Shown piece by piece: positions 31,866-40,558 of a DNA stretch of 45,187 nucleotides (positions are counted from its first letter, which is position 1; every line of letters starts with the position of its first letter). A model generated the notes under the pieces. The model was not told the origin of the DNA, ran no database searches, and saw only the letters and a list, made by a program, of their open reading frames with translations. The DNA is from an uncultured bacterium (GTDB lineage: Bacteria; Planctomycetota; UBA1135; GCA-002748355). Location: positions 1 to 45,187 of the forward strand of contig CALLZN010000053.1 of the NCBI GenBank assembly GCA_937858895.1. Direction: 5' to 3'. The position numbers were made by a program, and so were the translations under genes.

Positions 31866-33038
31866 ATGCAAGAATGCGCCTCGAAATCCCTTAGCTTCGA
31901 CCTGTCGTCGGTCAACCGCGCCGGCGCCTGCGTGTCTGCGGCGCTCATGATGGCGATAGCACCTGCGCTTCTTGCGCAGTCGACCACGGTCGTTCCTGCT
32001 GCAACCACCACCGTCGAAGGTCGGGGCTTCGACCAGCGGCCTTTCGGGCTGAACCGCGTTCGCTTGACCCAGCTCATTCCCTTCGACGCCCTGGGCATTC
32101 CGGTCGGCAAGCGCATCAGCGAGGTCGCCTACCGCCGCGACAGCGAGGTGCTGTCGACGACGACCCTGACGCGCCCTGCGACGAGCGCCTATTCCATTCG
32201 CCTCGGCAACATCGACACGACCGTCGCCGCTGGTCGTGCCTTCGATCCGCGCAATCCGACGGGCCTCTTTCTGAGCCCGGGATCCGGAGTCAACAGCCTC
32301 GTCGAGTACTTCAATGCGATCCCGAACTGGCCGAGTCTCGTGACGAACGCTTCAGGGCCGGCGAACTTCGACCTGCGATTCAAGTTGGTCGCCCCGTTCG
32401 TAGTTCAAGGGCCCAGCGGGATCGCCATCGACCACTACACGTACGGCACCAACAACTCGACATACAACTACTACGCGGACATTGAGCGGAGCGACGTGGA
32501 CCACGGGAAGGCGACGCAGTTCGGTGCGTCGTGCCCGCTCGATGGGATCGACAATCGTGCCTACGGTGTCCCCTCTCATCCCGGTGGTGCCCCGGCAGAA
32601 GCGAGTCTCTTCGGCGCTGTCCCCAGCACTGTCGCGATCCTCGTCGTGGGGGCTTCGAGGACCGCTTGGGCAACTCTGCCACTTCCTTTGATGTTGGATG
32701 GGCTCGGATTGACGGGTTGCTCGGTCCAAGTAAGCCAAGATGTGCTCCTGCCGGTCGTCGCGAAAGCAACCGGGGCTGCCACGTTCTTGCTGGACATTCC
32801 CTCTGATCCGCAACTGGCCGGTTCCACAGTTTACACACAGTGGATGACGCTCGACTCTCGTCTGAGCACGAGTCTGCCGATCACATTCTCCAATGGCGTC
32901 GAAATTCGCATCGGCAACACCGTCGGTAAGACCGCAACGCCATTCTCAATCCTCTATGGAACCGGTGGCATCGCGAACCAGCGCTTCGGTTTGGTAGAAG
33001 CCGGTATCGCAGTCGTCACGCAGTTTGCTCACGACTGA
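31866..33038 (+). CDS. Secreted protein with the shared C-terminal module
   Basis: The 390-residue product starts at ATG 31866, behind GGAG. A 40-residue N-terminal region ends in a hydrophobic signal (SAALMMAIAPALLAQ), so it is exported. Residues 45-250 are beta-rich with a Tyr/Asn-rich patch (YTYGTNNSTYNYYADIE). The block VVGASRTAWATLPLPLML with GCSVQVS, LDIPSDPQLAG and FSNGVEIRI (about 275-360) matches the C-terminal module of the proteins at 20099 and 39446. Unlike those, about 30 residues follow it. Function unknown. A hairpin follows the stop. Confidence 0.7.
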   Translation: MQECASKSLSFDLSSVNRAGACVSAALMMAIAPALLAQSTTVVPAATTTVEGRGFDQRPFGLNRVRLTQLIPFDALGIPVGKRISEVAYRRDSEVLSTTTLTRPATSAYSIRLGNIDTTVAAGRAFDPRNPTGLFLSPGSGVNSLVEYFNAIPNWPSLVTNASGPANFDLRFKLVAPFVVQGPSGIAIDHYTYGTNNSTYNYYADIERSDVDHGKATQFGASCPLDGIDNRAYGVPSHPGGAPAEASLFGAVPSTVAILVVGASRTAWATLPLPLMLDGLGLTGCSVQVSQDVLLPVVAKATGAATFLLDIPSDPQLAGSTVYTQWMTLDSRLSTSLPITFSNGVEIRIGNTVGKTATPFSILYGTGGIANQRFGLVEAGIAVVTQFAHD

Positions 33039-33044
33039 AATTCG

Positions 33045-33073
33045 ACCCAGGGTTCGCTGCTTGACCCCTGGGT
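33045..33073. terminator. Hairpin between convergent genes, possible terminator
   Basis: ACCCAGGG (33045-33052) pairs with CCCTGGGT (33066-33073). It lies just after the TGA of the secreted protein gene and before the convergent RseB-like gene. No clear T-run follows on either side, so it may be a weak bidirectional terminator. Confidence 0.5.
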
Positions 33074-33194
33074 TCACCCCCAATGGGGTCCATTACCGCA
33101 ACCCGCGTGGCGCCTGCTGGACGCCCCCCACGGCGACGGATCGTGCTTGGCGACCCTTCGCCTTTGGGTGGGCCGCCTGCGGTTGACCGGGGGC

Positions 33195-34295
33195 TCAGTT
33201 CAGGAGCGAGTCGAGCATCGGCGGGATGCCGGGGTTCGGAAAACTACCCACCATCAGGTATTGCACGCCGCCAAAGCGCGCCAAGAACTGAGCATGCGGC
33301 CCAAGTTTGTACTCGAACACCGGCACGTCGCCTGCCGATGAAGCTCCGAAGTCGAGCGGCCATTTGTCGGCGGGGGCAACCTTGCTCTGCGCCACGATAC
33401 GCGTTGCGACTCCATCATCGTAAACCAGCACGAGGAAGGGATCGCTGACCATGTCCGTACGCGTCGTCCGGATTGACTGAAGTGCAAAGCCGCCGTCGAG
33501 AACTGTTGGGACGCGAGCTTGGAAGCTAAGTGTCTTTTGAGCCGCTGCGATCGACGCAAAGTCGGTGACGATCATCCACGGTTTCCAGAACTCCTTTACT
33601 GCCTGAAGACCTGGCTCGGCTGCGCCACCTAGCTTGGTCGCGGTTGGCTCATAGAAAAGAGTACTGGTAACCCTGCCGCTGCCGTCGAACTCGATTTGGT
33701 CGAGTGCCAATCCCGTCGCATCATCGACGAGAACCCTGTACGAGCAACGACCAACCTGGCGCGGCAGGACATCGAAGATTGAGAAGGTCCTTCCGTTCCT
33801 CAGGAATGACCCCATTGGGCGGGTCTCATAATTCTGCTGAGCGCGAACAGCATCGTGCACCCTGAGGTCTCGGAAGAAGTAGCAATAGCCCGTGTTCTGC
33901 GGATAGAGCAGAGACAACATCTGTAGTTCGTTCGTGAGCGACGAACTACCGACCTCTCTAAGTGAAACGAGGTCCAGCAAGAAGCCCTTGACTGGCGAGA
34001 CCCGCAGCCGCTCCACGACTTCCACGGGTTTCTTGCCTGTGTAGTCTGTCCACGTTCTGATCGCGTCAATGCGGACCTGTCCGAAAGAGGAAGCGATCGC
34101 CTGAAAGAGATTCGACCCACTTGGACTCACCGCGATGGTGCCGGAATTCTTGGGCGCAACAGTGGGCGCGGCCGACACTCCGACCGGAGCAATCGATGCG
34201 GTCGAAGATGCTTGTCCATATGCAAAGTTCGCCGACAGCAGCAGAACAAGCGACCCAGTGGCTCCGATTCCGAACGAGTTCAGACGCGGTCGCAT
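33195..34295 (-). CDS. Secreted RseB/MucB-like protein
   Basis: The 366-residue product has a signal peptide (SLVLLLSANFAYGQA, about 15-30). Residues 75-220 resemble the lipoprotein-carrier-like domain of RseB/MucB: LRVSPVKGFLLDL, then a run of strands, then RQVGRCSYRVLVDDATGLAL and IEFDGSGRVTSTLFYE, the conserved turn with D-TGL. The C-terminal 150 residues resemble a second smaller domain. RseB binds the anti-sigma factor RseA and protects it from cleavage. It directly follows an anti-sigma gene (one-base overlap, TGATG), which supports this. The alignment is by eye, so the family call is moderate. Confidence 0.62.
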   Translation of the reverse strand: MRPRLNSFGIGATGSLVLLLSANFAYGQASSTASIAPVGVSAAPTVAPKNSGTIAVSPSGSNLFQAIASSFGQVRIDAIRTWTDYTGKKPVEVVERLRVSPVKGFLLDLVSLREVGSSSLTNELQMLSLLYPQNTGYCYFFRDLRVHDAVRAQQNYETRPMGSFLRNGRTFSIFDVLPRQVGRCSYRVLVDDATGLALDQIEFDGSGRVTSTLFYEPTATKLGGAAEPGLQAVKEFWKPWMIVTDFASIAAAQKTLSFQARVPTVLDGGFALQSIRTTRTDMVSDPFLVLVYDDGVATRIVAQSKVAPADKWPLDFGASSAGDVPVFEYKLGPHAQFLARFGGVQYLMVGSFPNPGIPPMLDSLLN

Positions 34296-34837
34296 CAGTG
34301 CCCCCTGCGTAGCAAGGTGTCAACCTGGAACAAGGCGCGCCCGTCGAGGAGGAAAGGGCGATCGACCTGGTGCAGCACGAGTCGCTGAGGTTTCTCCTCC
34401 AGCGTGCCGTCAGATCGGAGGACAAAGAAGCCCGCTACGACAGCTGCTGCCAGACCGGCTGCAAGCATCCAGGAGCGCAGTCTGAGCAAGGGCTGTTGTC
34501 CTCGCGCCTCGATAGCGGCTTCGAGCGTCGCCGCGCGTACGCGTGCATCGAGTTCGGCGGGTGCAAGTTCCGGTGCAAGTTGATTGCGGAGTAGGCTACC
34601 GAGCCGTGCTTCGGCGGACGAGGCCGCATGGGTCTGAAAGAGAGCGTCGATGTTTGCAGGCATGACCGCGTCGGCAGGCATCGCGGCGCTTGCCAGCTCA
34701 TGGCTCGATTGGCTAGCGCCGCTGTCCTCGTGCGCGACAGCTTCAGCCTCCAGCAGCATCTCGAGCGCCGACGCGATAGCGCGGTCACGAGCTTCGAAGC
34801 CGGCGTCGTCGCTTGCATGGTCTCGGGAAGATTTCAT
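34295..34837 (-). CDS. Membrane anti-sigma factor
   Basis: The 180-residue product has an acidic, Ala/Ser-rich N-terminus (1-105) in the cytoplasm, one membrane helix (about 133-150, WMLAAGLAAAVVAGFFVL), and a 30-residue tail outside. This is the plan of RseA-type anti-sigma factors, although no zinc-binding HxxxC motif is visible. Start 34837 overlaps the sigma factor stop as ATGA; an upstream TTG is less likely. It sits between the ECF sigma gene and the RseB-like gene, with both junctions overlapping, which supports the role. Confidence 0.72.
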   Translation of the reverse strand: MKSSRDHASDDAGFEARDRAIASALEMLLEAEAVAHEDSGASQSSHELASAAMPADAVMPANIDALFQTHAASSAEARLGSLLRNQLAPELAPAELDARVRAATLEAAIEARGQQPLLRLRSWMLAAGLAAAVVAGFFVLRSDGTLEEKPQRLVLHQVDRPFLLDGRALFQVDTLLRRGH

Positions 34838-35505
34838 TGGATCGTCGGGCAATCGCCGTTGGCGGAAGCCTCCGAGGAGGGTTGTTTCGTGAGAGCGCGG
34901 AATCCCTCGCTCTCATCGAGGAGGGGCTTCAGGTGCTCGAAGAGTGCGAGGTGCGCGCGAGCCAGCCTCGACTTGACCGTGCCAAGGCTGAGCTCGAGCG
35001 TCTCTGCCACGTCTTCGTAGCTCATGTTTTGCAGGTATCGCAGCACGGTTACGACTCGAAGTTTCGGTGAAAGGCTCGAGATGGACGCTTGAACCTGACC
35101 TCCTAGTTCCTTCGACTCGAGAGCGATTTGCGGCTGAGGTTGCTTGTCATCCGAAAAGTCGAGCAGCTCGTCAGAATCAGGTGCCATCGAACGAGTTCGA
35201 CGGGTCCTCGATTTCTGTCGCCGCAACAGGTCGATCGACGCGTTGACCACGAGCCGATAGAGCCAGCTCGAGAACTTCGACTCGAATTTGAAGCCAGGCA
35301 GGTTCTGATACACCAGAACGAAGGCCTCTTGAGCGGCATCGAGCGCGTCATCCGAGTTGCCGGTAACGCGCAGTGCGATCGAGAAGACCCTGTCCTTGTA
35401 TCGCTTATAGAGAGCGGCAAACGCTTCCTCGAAGTCATCGCAGCCGATGGCACGGCAACGCTGCACGAGGTCGCGATCAGGATCGAGAAACATGACCCTG
35501 ATCAT
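34834..35505 (-). CDS. ECF-type RNA polymerase sigma factor
   Basis: The 223-residue product has region 2 (FAALYKRYKDRVFSIALRV, DAAQEAFVLVYQNLPGF, SWLYRLVVNASIDLLRR) and region 4 (SLSPKLRVVTVLRYLQNMSYEDVAETLELSLGTVKSRL-like helix-turn-helix). This is an extracytoplasmic-function sigma factor of the RpoE-like group. The C-terminal 35 residues are a tail beyond region 4. Start ATG 35505 is used; an ATG at 35493 would give MFLDPDRD. It heads the operon with anti-sigma and RseB-like genes, so envelope stress is the likely signal. Confidence 0.9.
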   Translation of the reverse strand: MIRVMFLDPDRDLVQRCRAIGCDDFEEAFAALYKRYKDRVFSIALRVTGNSDDALDAAQEAFVLVYQNLPGFKFESKFSSWLYRLVVNASIDLLRRQKSRTRRTRSMAPDSDELLDFSDDKQPQPQIALESKELGGQVQASISSLSPKLRVVTVLRYLQNMSYEDVAETLELSLGTVKSRLARAHLALFEHLKPLLDESEGFRALTKQPSSEASANGDCPTIQ

Positions 35506-35698
35506 CGACGCTTCGGTCGATGTCGATGGTTCCGAAAAAATCGGAGAAAAGTATCTTCGCTAGCTGCGGCCACCGAGGCCTCAGCAGCCGATGCATGCGG
35601 CATCCTGTTGCGATACCCGACAGCTGTTCGCCGTTGTTCGGCGGTGCCGGCCTGCCGCGCTCCGCGCGTCCGCCGAAGTGACGGATCGAATACTCCGA

Positions 35699-36646
35699 TC
35701 AGCCACCGATGACGAAAGGCAAGCCGTCCGGGACGATGAAGGTGCCGCCGACGAGACTCGGGCAAGCCGGTGTGCATCGAGCCGCTTTGTGGGACGGCAC
35801 GCACGTGGCAGTGCTGACTTCGCACCACAGTCCGTGGCGACCAGCGCCAATCACGGCAAGGCTGACCTTGCAGCGCTTTTGCGTGCTCCAGAATGGAGAG
35901 CTCGTAGCCTGCGAGTTGGTCGCCTGAGCCACGAGCGCTGACGAGCCGACCGGCGCGTATGTCAGGTACTCGGTCCCGCTATGAGTGAGCATCGACCCCG
36001 CCATGAACAGCTTGCCAAAGATCTTGGCATAGCCAGCGAACGTCAGAGGCGTCTTTGCTGCGTAGGCGCGCAAGCTTGCCGGTGCGACGATCTTGAGTGT
36101 CGCTCGAACGAGTCGTCCCTCGACAGGATCCATGCGCTCGCGAATTTCGACAGCGCCCGAACTGAGCAGGCCGTCGATTGGGATGCGCTGGTCGCCGCCG
36201 GTCTCCAAGAAGAGCGACAACAACTCCAAGTCCTGCATCTGGCCCGATCTCATACGGAAGAGGAGGTGAATCCAGAGCAGCTCCTCTCCATTCGGCAACG
36301 AGGTCGAGTGCAAGAGGATGCGGAAGCCGTCGTTCTCGCGGTTTCCGTCGTCCTTCGTCATCGGGTCGCTGTACTCGAGTTGCTCAGAGAAATCGTCGCG
36401 CCCATCAGCGTCGGCGTCTTTGCTGTCGCTGGAGCTCTGCACGACATCCTCGAGCAAGTCGGGAAGGAGGTCGCCGTCGCTGTCTTGCAGCGGAGATAGT
36501 TTCGCAGCTTCGAGCGCCGTCGAAGCCATGATCGAGGTCTCGCCGGTTCGATCGAGGCGCAACCAGCACGCGAGCGCGACCAGTGTGACGATCCCCAACG
36601 CGGTGAATCGCGGCGGTAAGCGGCGTCGATTCTTGGCTGCCATCAT
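35699..36646 (-). CDS. Membrane-anchored protein with type-3 calcium repeats
   Basis: The product is 315 residues from ATG 36646 (a second ATG follows at once). One hydrophobic segment (about 15-30, FTALGIVTLVALACWL) would be a membrane anchor or signal. DSDGDLLPDLLEDVV and DADADGRDDFSEQLEYSDP (about 55-95) are thrombospondin type-3-like calcium repeats. The middle is strand-rich, and the last 60 residues carry four Cys (WCEVSTATCV, KAARCTPACPS). Family unknown. It lies 193 bases upstream of the ECF operon on the same strand, so joint transcription is possible but not certain. Confidence 0.65.
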   Translation of the reverse strand: MMAAKNRRRLPPRFTALGIVTLVALACWLRLDRTGETSIMASTALEAAKLSPLQDSDGDLLPDLLEDVVQSSSDSKDADADGRDDFSEQLEYSDPMTKDDGNRENDGFRILLHSTSLPNGEELLWIHLLFRMRSGQMQDLELLSLFLETGGDQRIPIDGLLSSGAVEIRERMDPVEGRLVRATLKIVAPASLRAYAAKTPLTFAGYAKIFGKLFMAGSMLTHSGTEYLTYAPVGSSALVAQATNSQATSSPFWSTQKRCKVSLAVIGAGRHGLWCEVSTATCVPSHKAARCTPACPSLVGGTFIVPDGLPFVIGG

Positions 36647-37043
36647 AGTGTCTGGTTCAGGGGACGAACCTCGAGGGGCAAAGCGAAGTTGCGTGACTAG
36701 CTGCATTATCATCCAGGCGAACGGGCGGCCCGTAAACCCCCGAACGCACTTCTCTCCCAGGTCATGCGGGTGGCACCACGACGTCTGTCGCGATGTTGCC
36801 CGCTAAGGAACGAGGTGGTCCCGGCGACAGTCGCCGGTCTATTCCTCCCGGCGGTCGTTGCCATGGACACACAGCGACCTCCGGCGACCCATGAATGGCT
36901 GCGACGGCATCTGCGTGTTGCTTGTTCCGGAGGAAAATCCGGAGTCCGAGACCTTCCTGAGCACGTTGGCTCCCTATCAACGTCGTTTTGGCGCGATGAA
37001 CCCGTGGCGCGAAGCGCCAGCATGCACCGAACTCGAGAATCGA
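36647..37043. other. 397-base gap with no confident gene
   Basis: This region separates the calcium-repeat gene start from the 3' end of the Cys-rich gene. A small plus-strand frame (36891-37058, MNGCDGICVLLVPEEN-) could encode about 55 residues and has a plausible start, but I see no family and no good ribosome binding site. Promoters for the minus-strand gene below should lie here. Confidence 0.3.
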
Positions 37044-37388
37044 TCACCTGCAGCGTGATCGTCGGAGGCGAAGTTGGACTTCCGCGCGCTCAATGGACGT
37101 CGCCATCGACCACCGGGCAATCTCGTCGGTCGTACGACCACAGCCTCGGCAGAGTTCGGTTCCCGCTTCTAGGGCACATGTGCCGACGCACGGAGAACGC
37201 ACGCCCTCAGTCGCACAGACCCGGCAGAGGCAGGAAGCGTCGATCCCCCTCCGTCGCAGCCAGCCCATCAGCTCCCGGTCTACATCGACATCGAAGCACC
37301 AGCAGGACTCACTGCCCGCAGCGCGTCCACAGCTACTCGTGAAGTCGCAGATCGGGCAAGAGTTATCGTGAGCGCTTGGCTCAGTCAC
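37044..37388 (-). CDS. Cys-rich CWC plus DUF1289 fusion protein
   Basis: The 114-residue product starts from GTG. Residues 11-60 match the Cys-rich CWC family: CPICDF, SCGRAAGSESCWCFDVDVD and ASCLCRVCA. Residues 65-95 match DUF1289: SPCVGTCALE, CRGCGRTTDEIARW. Both are small zinc-ribbon-like domains usually found as separate short proteins; here they are joined. Neither has a settled function. It is a single gene next to tRNA-Arg. The competing plus-strand frame over this region is a shadow. Confidence 0.75.
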   Translation of the reverse strand: MTEPSAHDNSCPICDFTSSCGRAAGSESCWCFDVDVDRELMGWLRRRGIDASCLCRVCATEGVRSPCVGTCALEAGTELCRGCGRTTDEIARWSMATSIERAEVQLRLRRSRCR

Positions 37389-37422
37389 CTGAGGCTACTC
37401 GCGGTGGCGCTGGACGCGCGTT

Positions 37423-37499
37423 TGGTACGCCCGAGAGGATTCGAACCTCTGACCTCATGCTCCGGAGGCATGCGCTCTATCCAGCTGAGCTACGGGCGC
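37423..37499 (-). tRNA. tRNA-Arg (CCG)
   Basis: The 77-base minus-strand cloverleaf has acceptor GCGCCCG pairing with CGGGCGT (first pair G-T), D stem GCTC/GAGC, anticodon stem CATGC/GCATG with loop CTCCGGA (anticodon CCG), T arm AGAGG-TTCGAAT-CCTCT, discriminator A and encoded CCA. It reads CGG, a codon that suits this GC-rich genome. Confidence 0.95.
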
Positions 37500-37705
37500 T
37501 CGAATGGCGTAGAAAAGCGCGACAGCTAACTGCGCGCCGCAAGAAAGGGCAAGCGTCGTGACCAGAAAAGCCCCGAGGGCGCTCTCACGCCTGCGGCCGA
37601 TCTCGCAGTGTGCCCAGCAAGATCGGTCATGGCAGCATTCGTGCAACCCGGTTGAAGCGCATGACTTCGGGCAGTTCCATTGCAACCGTGCGGTAGACTC
37701 GGGCC

Positions 37706-39433
37706 ATGGTCGTAGCCCCCACGGAGATCACGGTTTCTTGCGAGCTCGCTGCGCGGCATCTGCTGGACATCGAGGTGCGGACCTTTGGCATGCTGCGCGG
37801 GCGCCACGAGTTCGCGATGCCCGTCTGGACTCCAGGGAGTTACCTCGTGCGCGAGTATGCGCGACACGTCGAGAGTGTCGAGGCAAGTGATGGGCAGGGG
37901 GCGGTGCTGCCGTGCGAGAAGGTCGCGAAGAATCGCTGGCGAGTCGATCTCGCCACGGATGCCACGATCGTGCTTCGTTATCGCGTCTACTGTCGCGACC
38001 TCACCGTTCGAACGAACCATGTCGACGAAGATCGTGCCTATTGGAATGGCGCCGCAACGTACATCGTCGCGCGCGATCGTTTCGACGCGCCGCTATCCAT
38101 TCTCGTGCATCCACGAGCCGGAGAGCGGGTTCATACGAGTTTGCCTCCTGACCCGAACCGTGCGGGCGCTCACCTGGCGCTGTCGATTGACGAGGCCTGT
38201 GATGCTCCCTTCGTTTGTAGCGAAGCAGCGGTGGAGACCTTCGAAGCTCTCGGGGTCGAACATGTTTGCGTTCTTGACGGAATCCAGGCAGGCGTTAGCG
38301 GCACCAGGGCGCTAGTGGCAGAACTCAAAGCATGCGTCGAGGCTGCGGCCCGGATCTTCGATGGGGCGCTGCCCTATGAGAGATACTACTTCTTTGTTTT
38401 TGCCGACCTCGCGGGAAGTGGTGGGCTCGAGCACTCCGACTCTTGTGTCATCCACCTTCCACGCTCGTGGTTCCGTTCAGCCAAAAAGCGCCTGGACCGT
38501 ATCGGCCTCTTTGCGCACGAGCACTTTCACGCCTGGAACGTCAAACGCATCCGCCCTGATGGGCTCGCCGTCTTCGACTACGAAAGTGAAAACTACACTC
38601 GTGATCTTTGGCTATCGGAAGGCTTTACAAGCTACTATCAAGAAATCGTGCCAATGCTGGCCGGGCTCTACACTCGACAAGAAGCACTCGACCGCATTGC
38701 TAAGAATGTAGTCTCCGTAGAGTCGATACCCGGCAGGCACTACCACAGCGTATCGGAGGCGAGTTTCGACGCCTGGATCAAGCTCTATCGGCAGGACGAG
38801 AACACCAAGAACCAGAGCATCAGCTACTACGACAAGGGGGCTGTCGTCGCGTTTGCGCTCGACGTTTTGATCCAAGCCTCTTCAGATGGCGAAAAGTCAC
38901 TCGATGATGTCATGCGAGGACTCTGGAAGGACTTCGTCGAGCGCGGGCCTGGCCAATCTCGACAGCTTGTACTGAACCTCATCAACGAAGCAGCAGGCCG
39001 CGATCTGGGTGCTGAGTTCGATGTCTTGGTCGAAGGTCGGCAGGATGCCCCTCTCGACTCCTGGCTCGAAGCCCTGGGCCTGCGTATCGAGCGACCGGAC
39101 GGCGAAAGGTTGGCGAGCCTCGAGGTGCAGACGCGCACCGTTGACTCTTGCATCGAGGTCGTCTCCGTGGATCGCTACGGTGCTGGGGCAGCGCTAGGCT
39201 TGTCGCCTGGCGATGAACTCTTGGCGATCGATCAGGAGCGCGTGCGAGGTCCTGAGTGGGAGGCCACGATCGAAGCTCAGTGGCGACCGCAACAAGAAGT
39301 CGAGTTGCTCATCGCGCGTCGCGGCGTGCTGAAGACCCTACGCGGCGTCCTCGGCTCCAAGTCGAAGGGAGAGGCTCGAATGCAAGAGCTGTCCCACGCG
39401 CCGTTGCGTTGGCGTAGGGGTAACAAAGTCTGA
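37706..39433 (+). CDS. M61-family metallopeptidase with PDZ domain
   Basis: The 575-residue product has the zinc motif HEHFH (271-275) within GLFAHEHFHAWNVKR and the third ligand region WLSEGFTSYY (Glu305). MPVWTPGSYLVREYARHV near residue 38-55 is the conserved N-terminal block of M61 glycyl aminopeptidase relatives. A PDZ domain lies at about 480-560 (ALGLSPGDELLAIDQ). There is no signal peptide, so it is probably cytoplasmic. M61 enzymes cut N-terminal Gly or Ala, though specificity here is not known. It converges on the secreted protein gene with a 12-base gap. Confidence 0.88.
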   Translation: MVVAPTEITVSCELAARHLLDIEVRTFGMLRGRHEFAMPVWTPGSYLVREYARHVESVEASDGQGAVLPCEKVAKNRWRVDLATDATIVLRYRVYCRDLTVRTNHVDEDRAYWNGAATYIVARDRFDAPLSILVHPRAGERVHTSLPPDPNRAGAHLALSIDEACDAPFVCSEAAVETFEALGVEHVCVLDGIQAGVSGTRALVAELKACVEAAARIFDGALPYERYYFFVFADLAGSGGLEHSDSCVIHLPRSWFRSAKKRLDRIGLFAHEHFHAWNVKRIRPDGLAVFDYESENYTRDLWLSEGFTSYYQEIVPMLAGLYTRQEALDRIAKNVVSVESIPGRHYHSVSEASFDAWIKLYRQDENTKNQSISYYDKGAVVAFALDVLIQASSDGEKSLDDVMRGLWKDFVERGPGQSRQLVLNLINEAAGRDLGAEFDVLVEGRQDAPLDSWLEALGLRIERPDGERLASLEVQTRTVDSCIEVVSVDRYGAGAALGLSPGDELLAIDQERVRGPEWEATIEAQWRPQQEVELLIARRGVLKTLRGVLGSKSKGEARMQELSHAPLRWRRGNKV

Positions 39434-39445
39434 AGTGTCTGCCGG

Positions 39446-40462
39446 CTAACGGCACGCCACCTTGATGGTGTTCGTCGTCGCGAAGATCGGGCTCGCTCCG
39501 CTGCTGCGCGTAAGCAAGGTTTGCAGCCAGATCGCCCCCACGAGCGAAGGCGGAATGCTGACTCGGAACTGAGCAACGCCGGCAGCTGCGGGTCGCCCGC
39601 CGATGGCGAGCGGATTGCTAGCTAGCAAGACGCACGACGCATCAGCGAAACCTGCGACGTTGCTGATCGTGTCACCCGTCGGTGCAATGAGGAGGGTCGC
39701 GAAGGTCGGTGGCGTGAGCGCGAGTGTCGTAACAGCCATGTCGATTTGAATGGCGTCATTGCCATCGATGCCGAGAATTCGCGCGTGGAGCGAGCCAACC
39801 CCTGGACACGACAAACGATCTTCTGAGACCGCGCAACGCGTAACCGGCAGCATGGAAACCGTAATATCCCATGTGACTGAGCCGACCGAAGAGCCTGATG
39901 CTTGTCCATCGACGAGAATCCGCACGCTCGTCGCAATGCTGCTGAGCGGCAAGCCGCGCATCCATACCGTGTGATTTGCACCGTCCGGCATCAGTGTGTG
40001 ATTGCCAACGACACTCGAAACGCCGGCGGCGGCTCGTGCACTTCCTTGCACGCTGCCGCGATACTGGACAAGGATGTCGACGAATTGGCGGACCTTGGAG
40101 CTGACCGAAAAGTCATACACCTGTGGACAAGGCTGGCTCTGAACAGTGGTCGAGGTACCCGTACTCGCTCCTCGCCCGAGGCTCAACGTATCTAGGACGA
40201 TGCGGCAGCCGGTCTCCAAGCGAGTAGCTGACGACTTCGTGTGAGCGAGGTCTTGGCTTCCGCGCACGAAGCTCTCGGCTAGCACCAGCGACTCGGTGAT
40301 CTTGTGATGATTGAGACTCGTCTGAAAGCTGTTACCGGCAAAGACGCCGATGACGCCTTCGGTTCGCAGGTCGAGCGTCGGCAGCTGGGAAGGCAGCGAA
40401 GTGGCCAGCGCAAGAATGAGGAAGCCGAAGCGGTGTTTCATGAAGAACCTACGGGCGAACAT
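39446..40462 (-). CDS. Secreted protein with the shared C-terminal module
   Basis: The 338-residue product has a signal peptide (RFGFLILALATSLPSQ, about 11-26); an ATG at 40441 (MKHRFGF) is an alternative start. Residues 60-200 are beta-rich with little family signal. The last 130 residues (SCPGVGSLHARILGIDG, FATLLIAPTGDTI, SCVLLASNPLAIGG, SIPPSLVGAIWLQTLL, FATTNTIKVACR) resemble the C-terminal module of the proteins at 20099 and 31866: a small Cys in mid-domain, a Pro-rich turn and a final S/TN-x-I strand. Function unknown. Confidence 0.65.
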   Translation of the reverse strand: MFARRFFMKHRFGFLILALATSLPSQLPTLDLRTEGVIGVFAGNSFQTSLNHHKITESLVLAESFVRGSQDLAHTKSSATRLETGCRIVLDTLSLGRGASTGTSTTVQSQPCPQVYDFSVSSKVRQFVDILVQYRGSVQGSARAAAGVSSVVGNHTLMPDGANHTVWMRGLPLSSIATSVRILVDGQASGSSVGSVTWDITVSMLPVTRCAVSEDRLSCPGVGSLHARILGIDGNDAIQIDMAVTTLALTPPTFATLLIAPTGDTISNVAGFADASCVLLASNPLAIGGRPAAAGVAQFRVSIPPSLVGAIWLQTLLTRSSGASPIFATTNTIKVACR

Positions 40463-40558
40463 CCGAGCTGCACGAGCGGCAGATAGAAGGGACAGGAGGC
40501 CGAGAGCCTAGCCGCATGCTGCGACCGTGTGCCGAAGGGACCCTCAAGTCCGGAGAAT

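Noticed and set aside
35507..35533. ECF-type promoter (GGAAC and CGTC on the minus strand) before the ECF sigma gene
   Set aside because: The spacing is 18 bases, longer than usual, and the -10 element would touch the start codon. Not strong enough to list.
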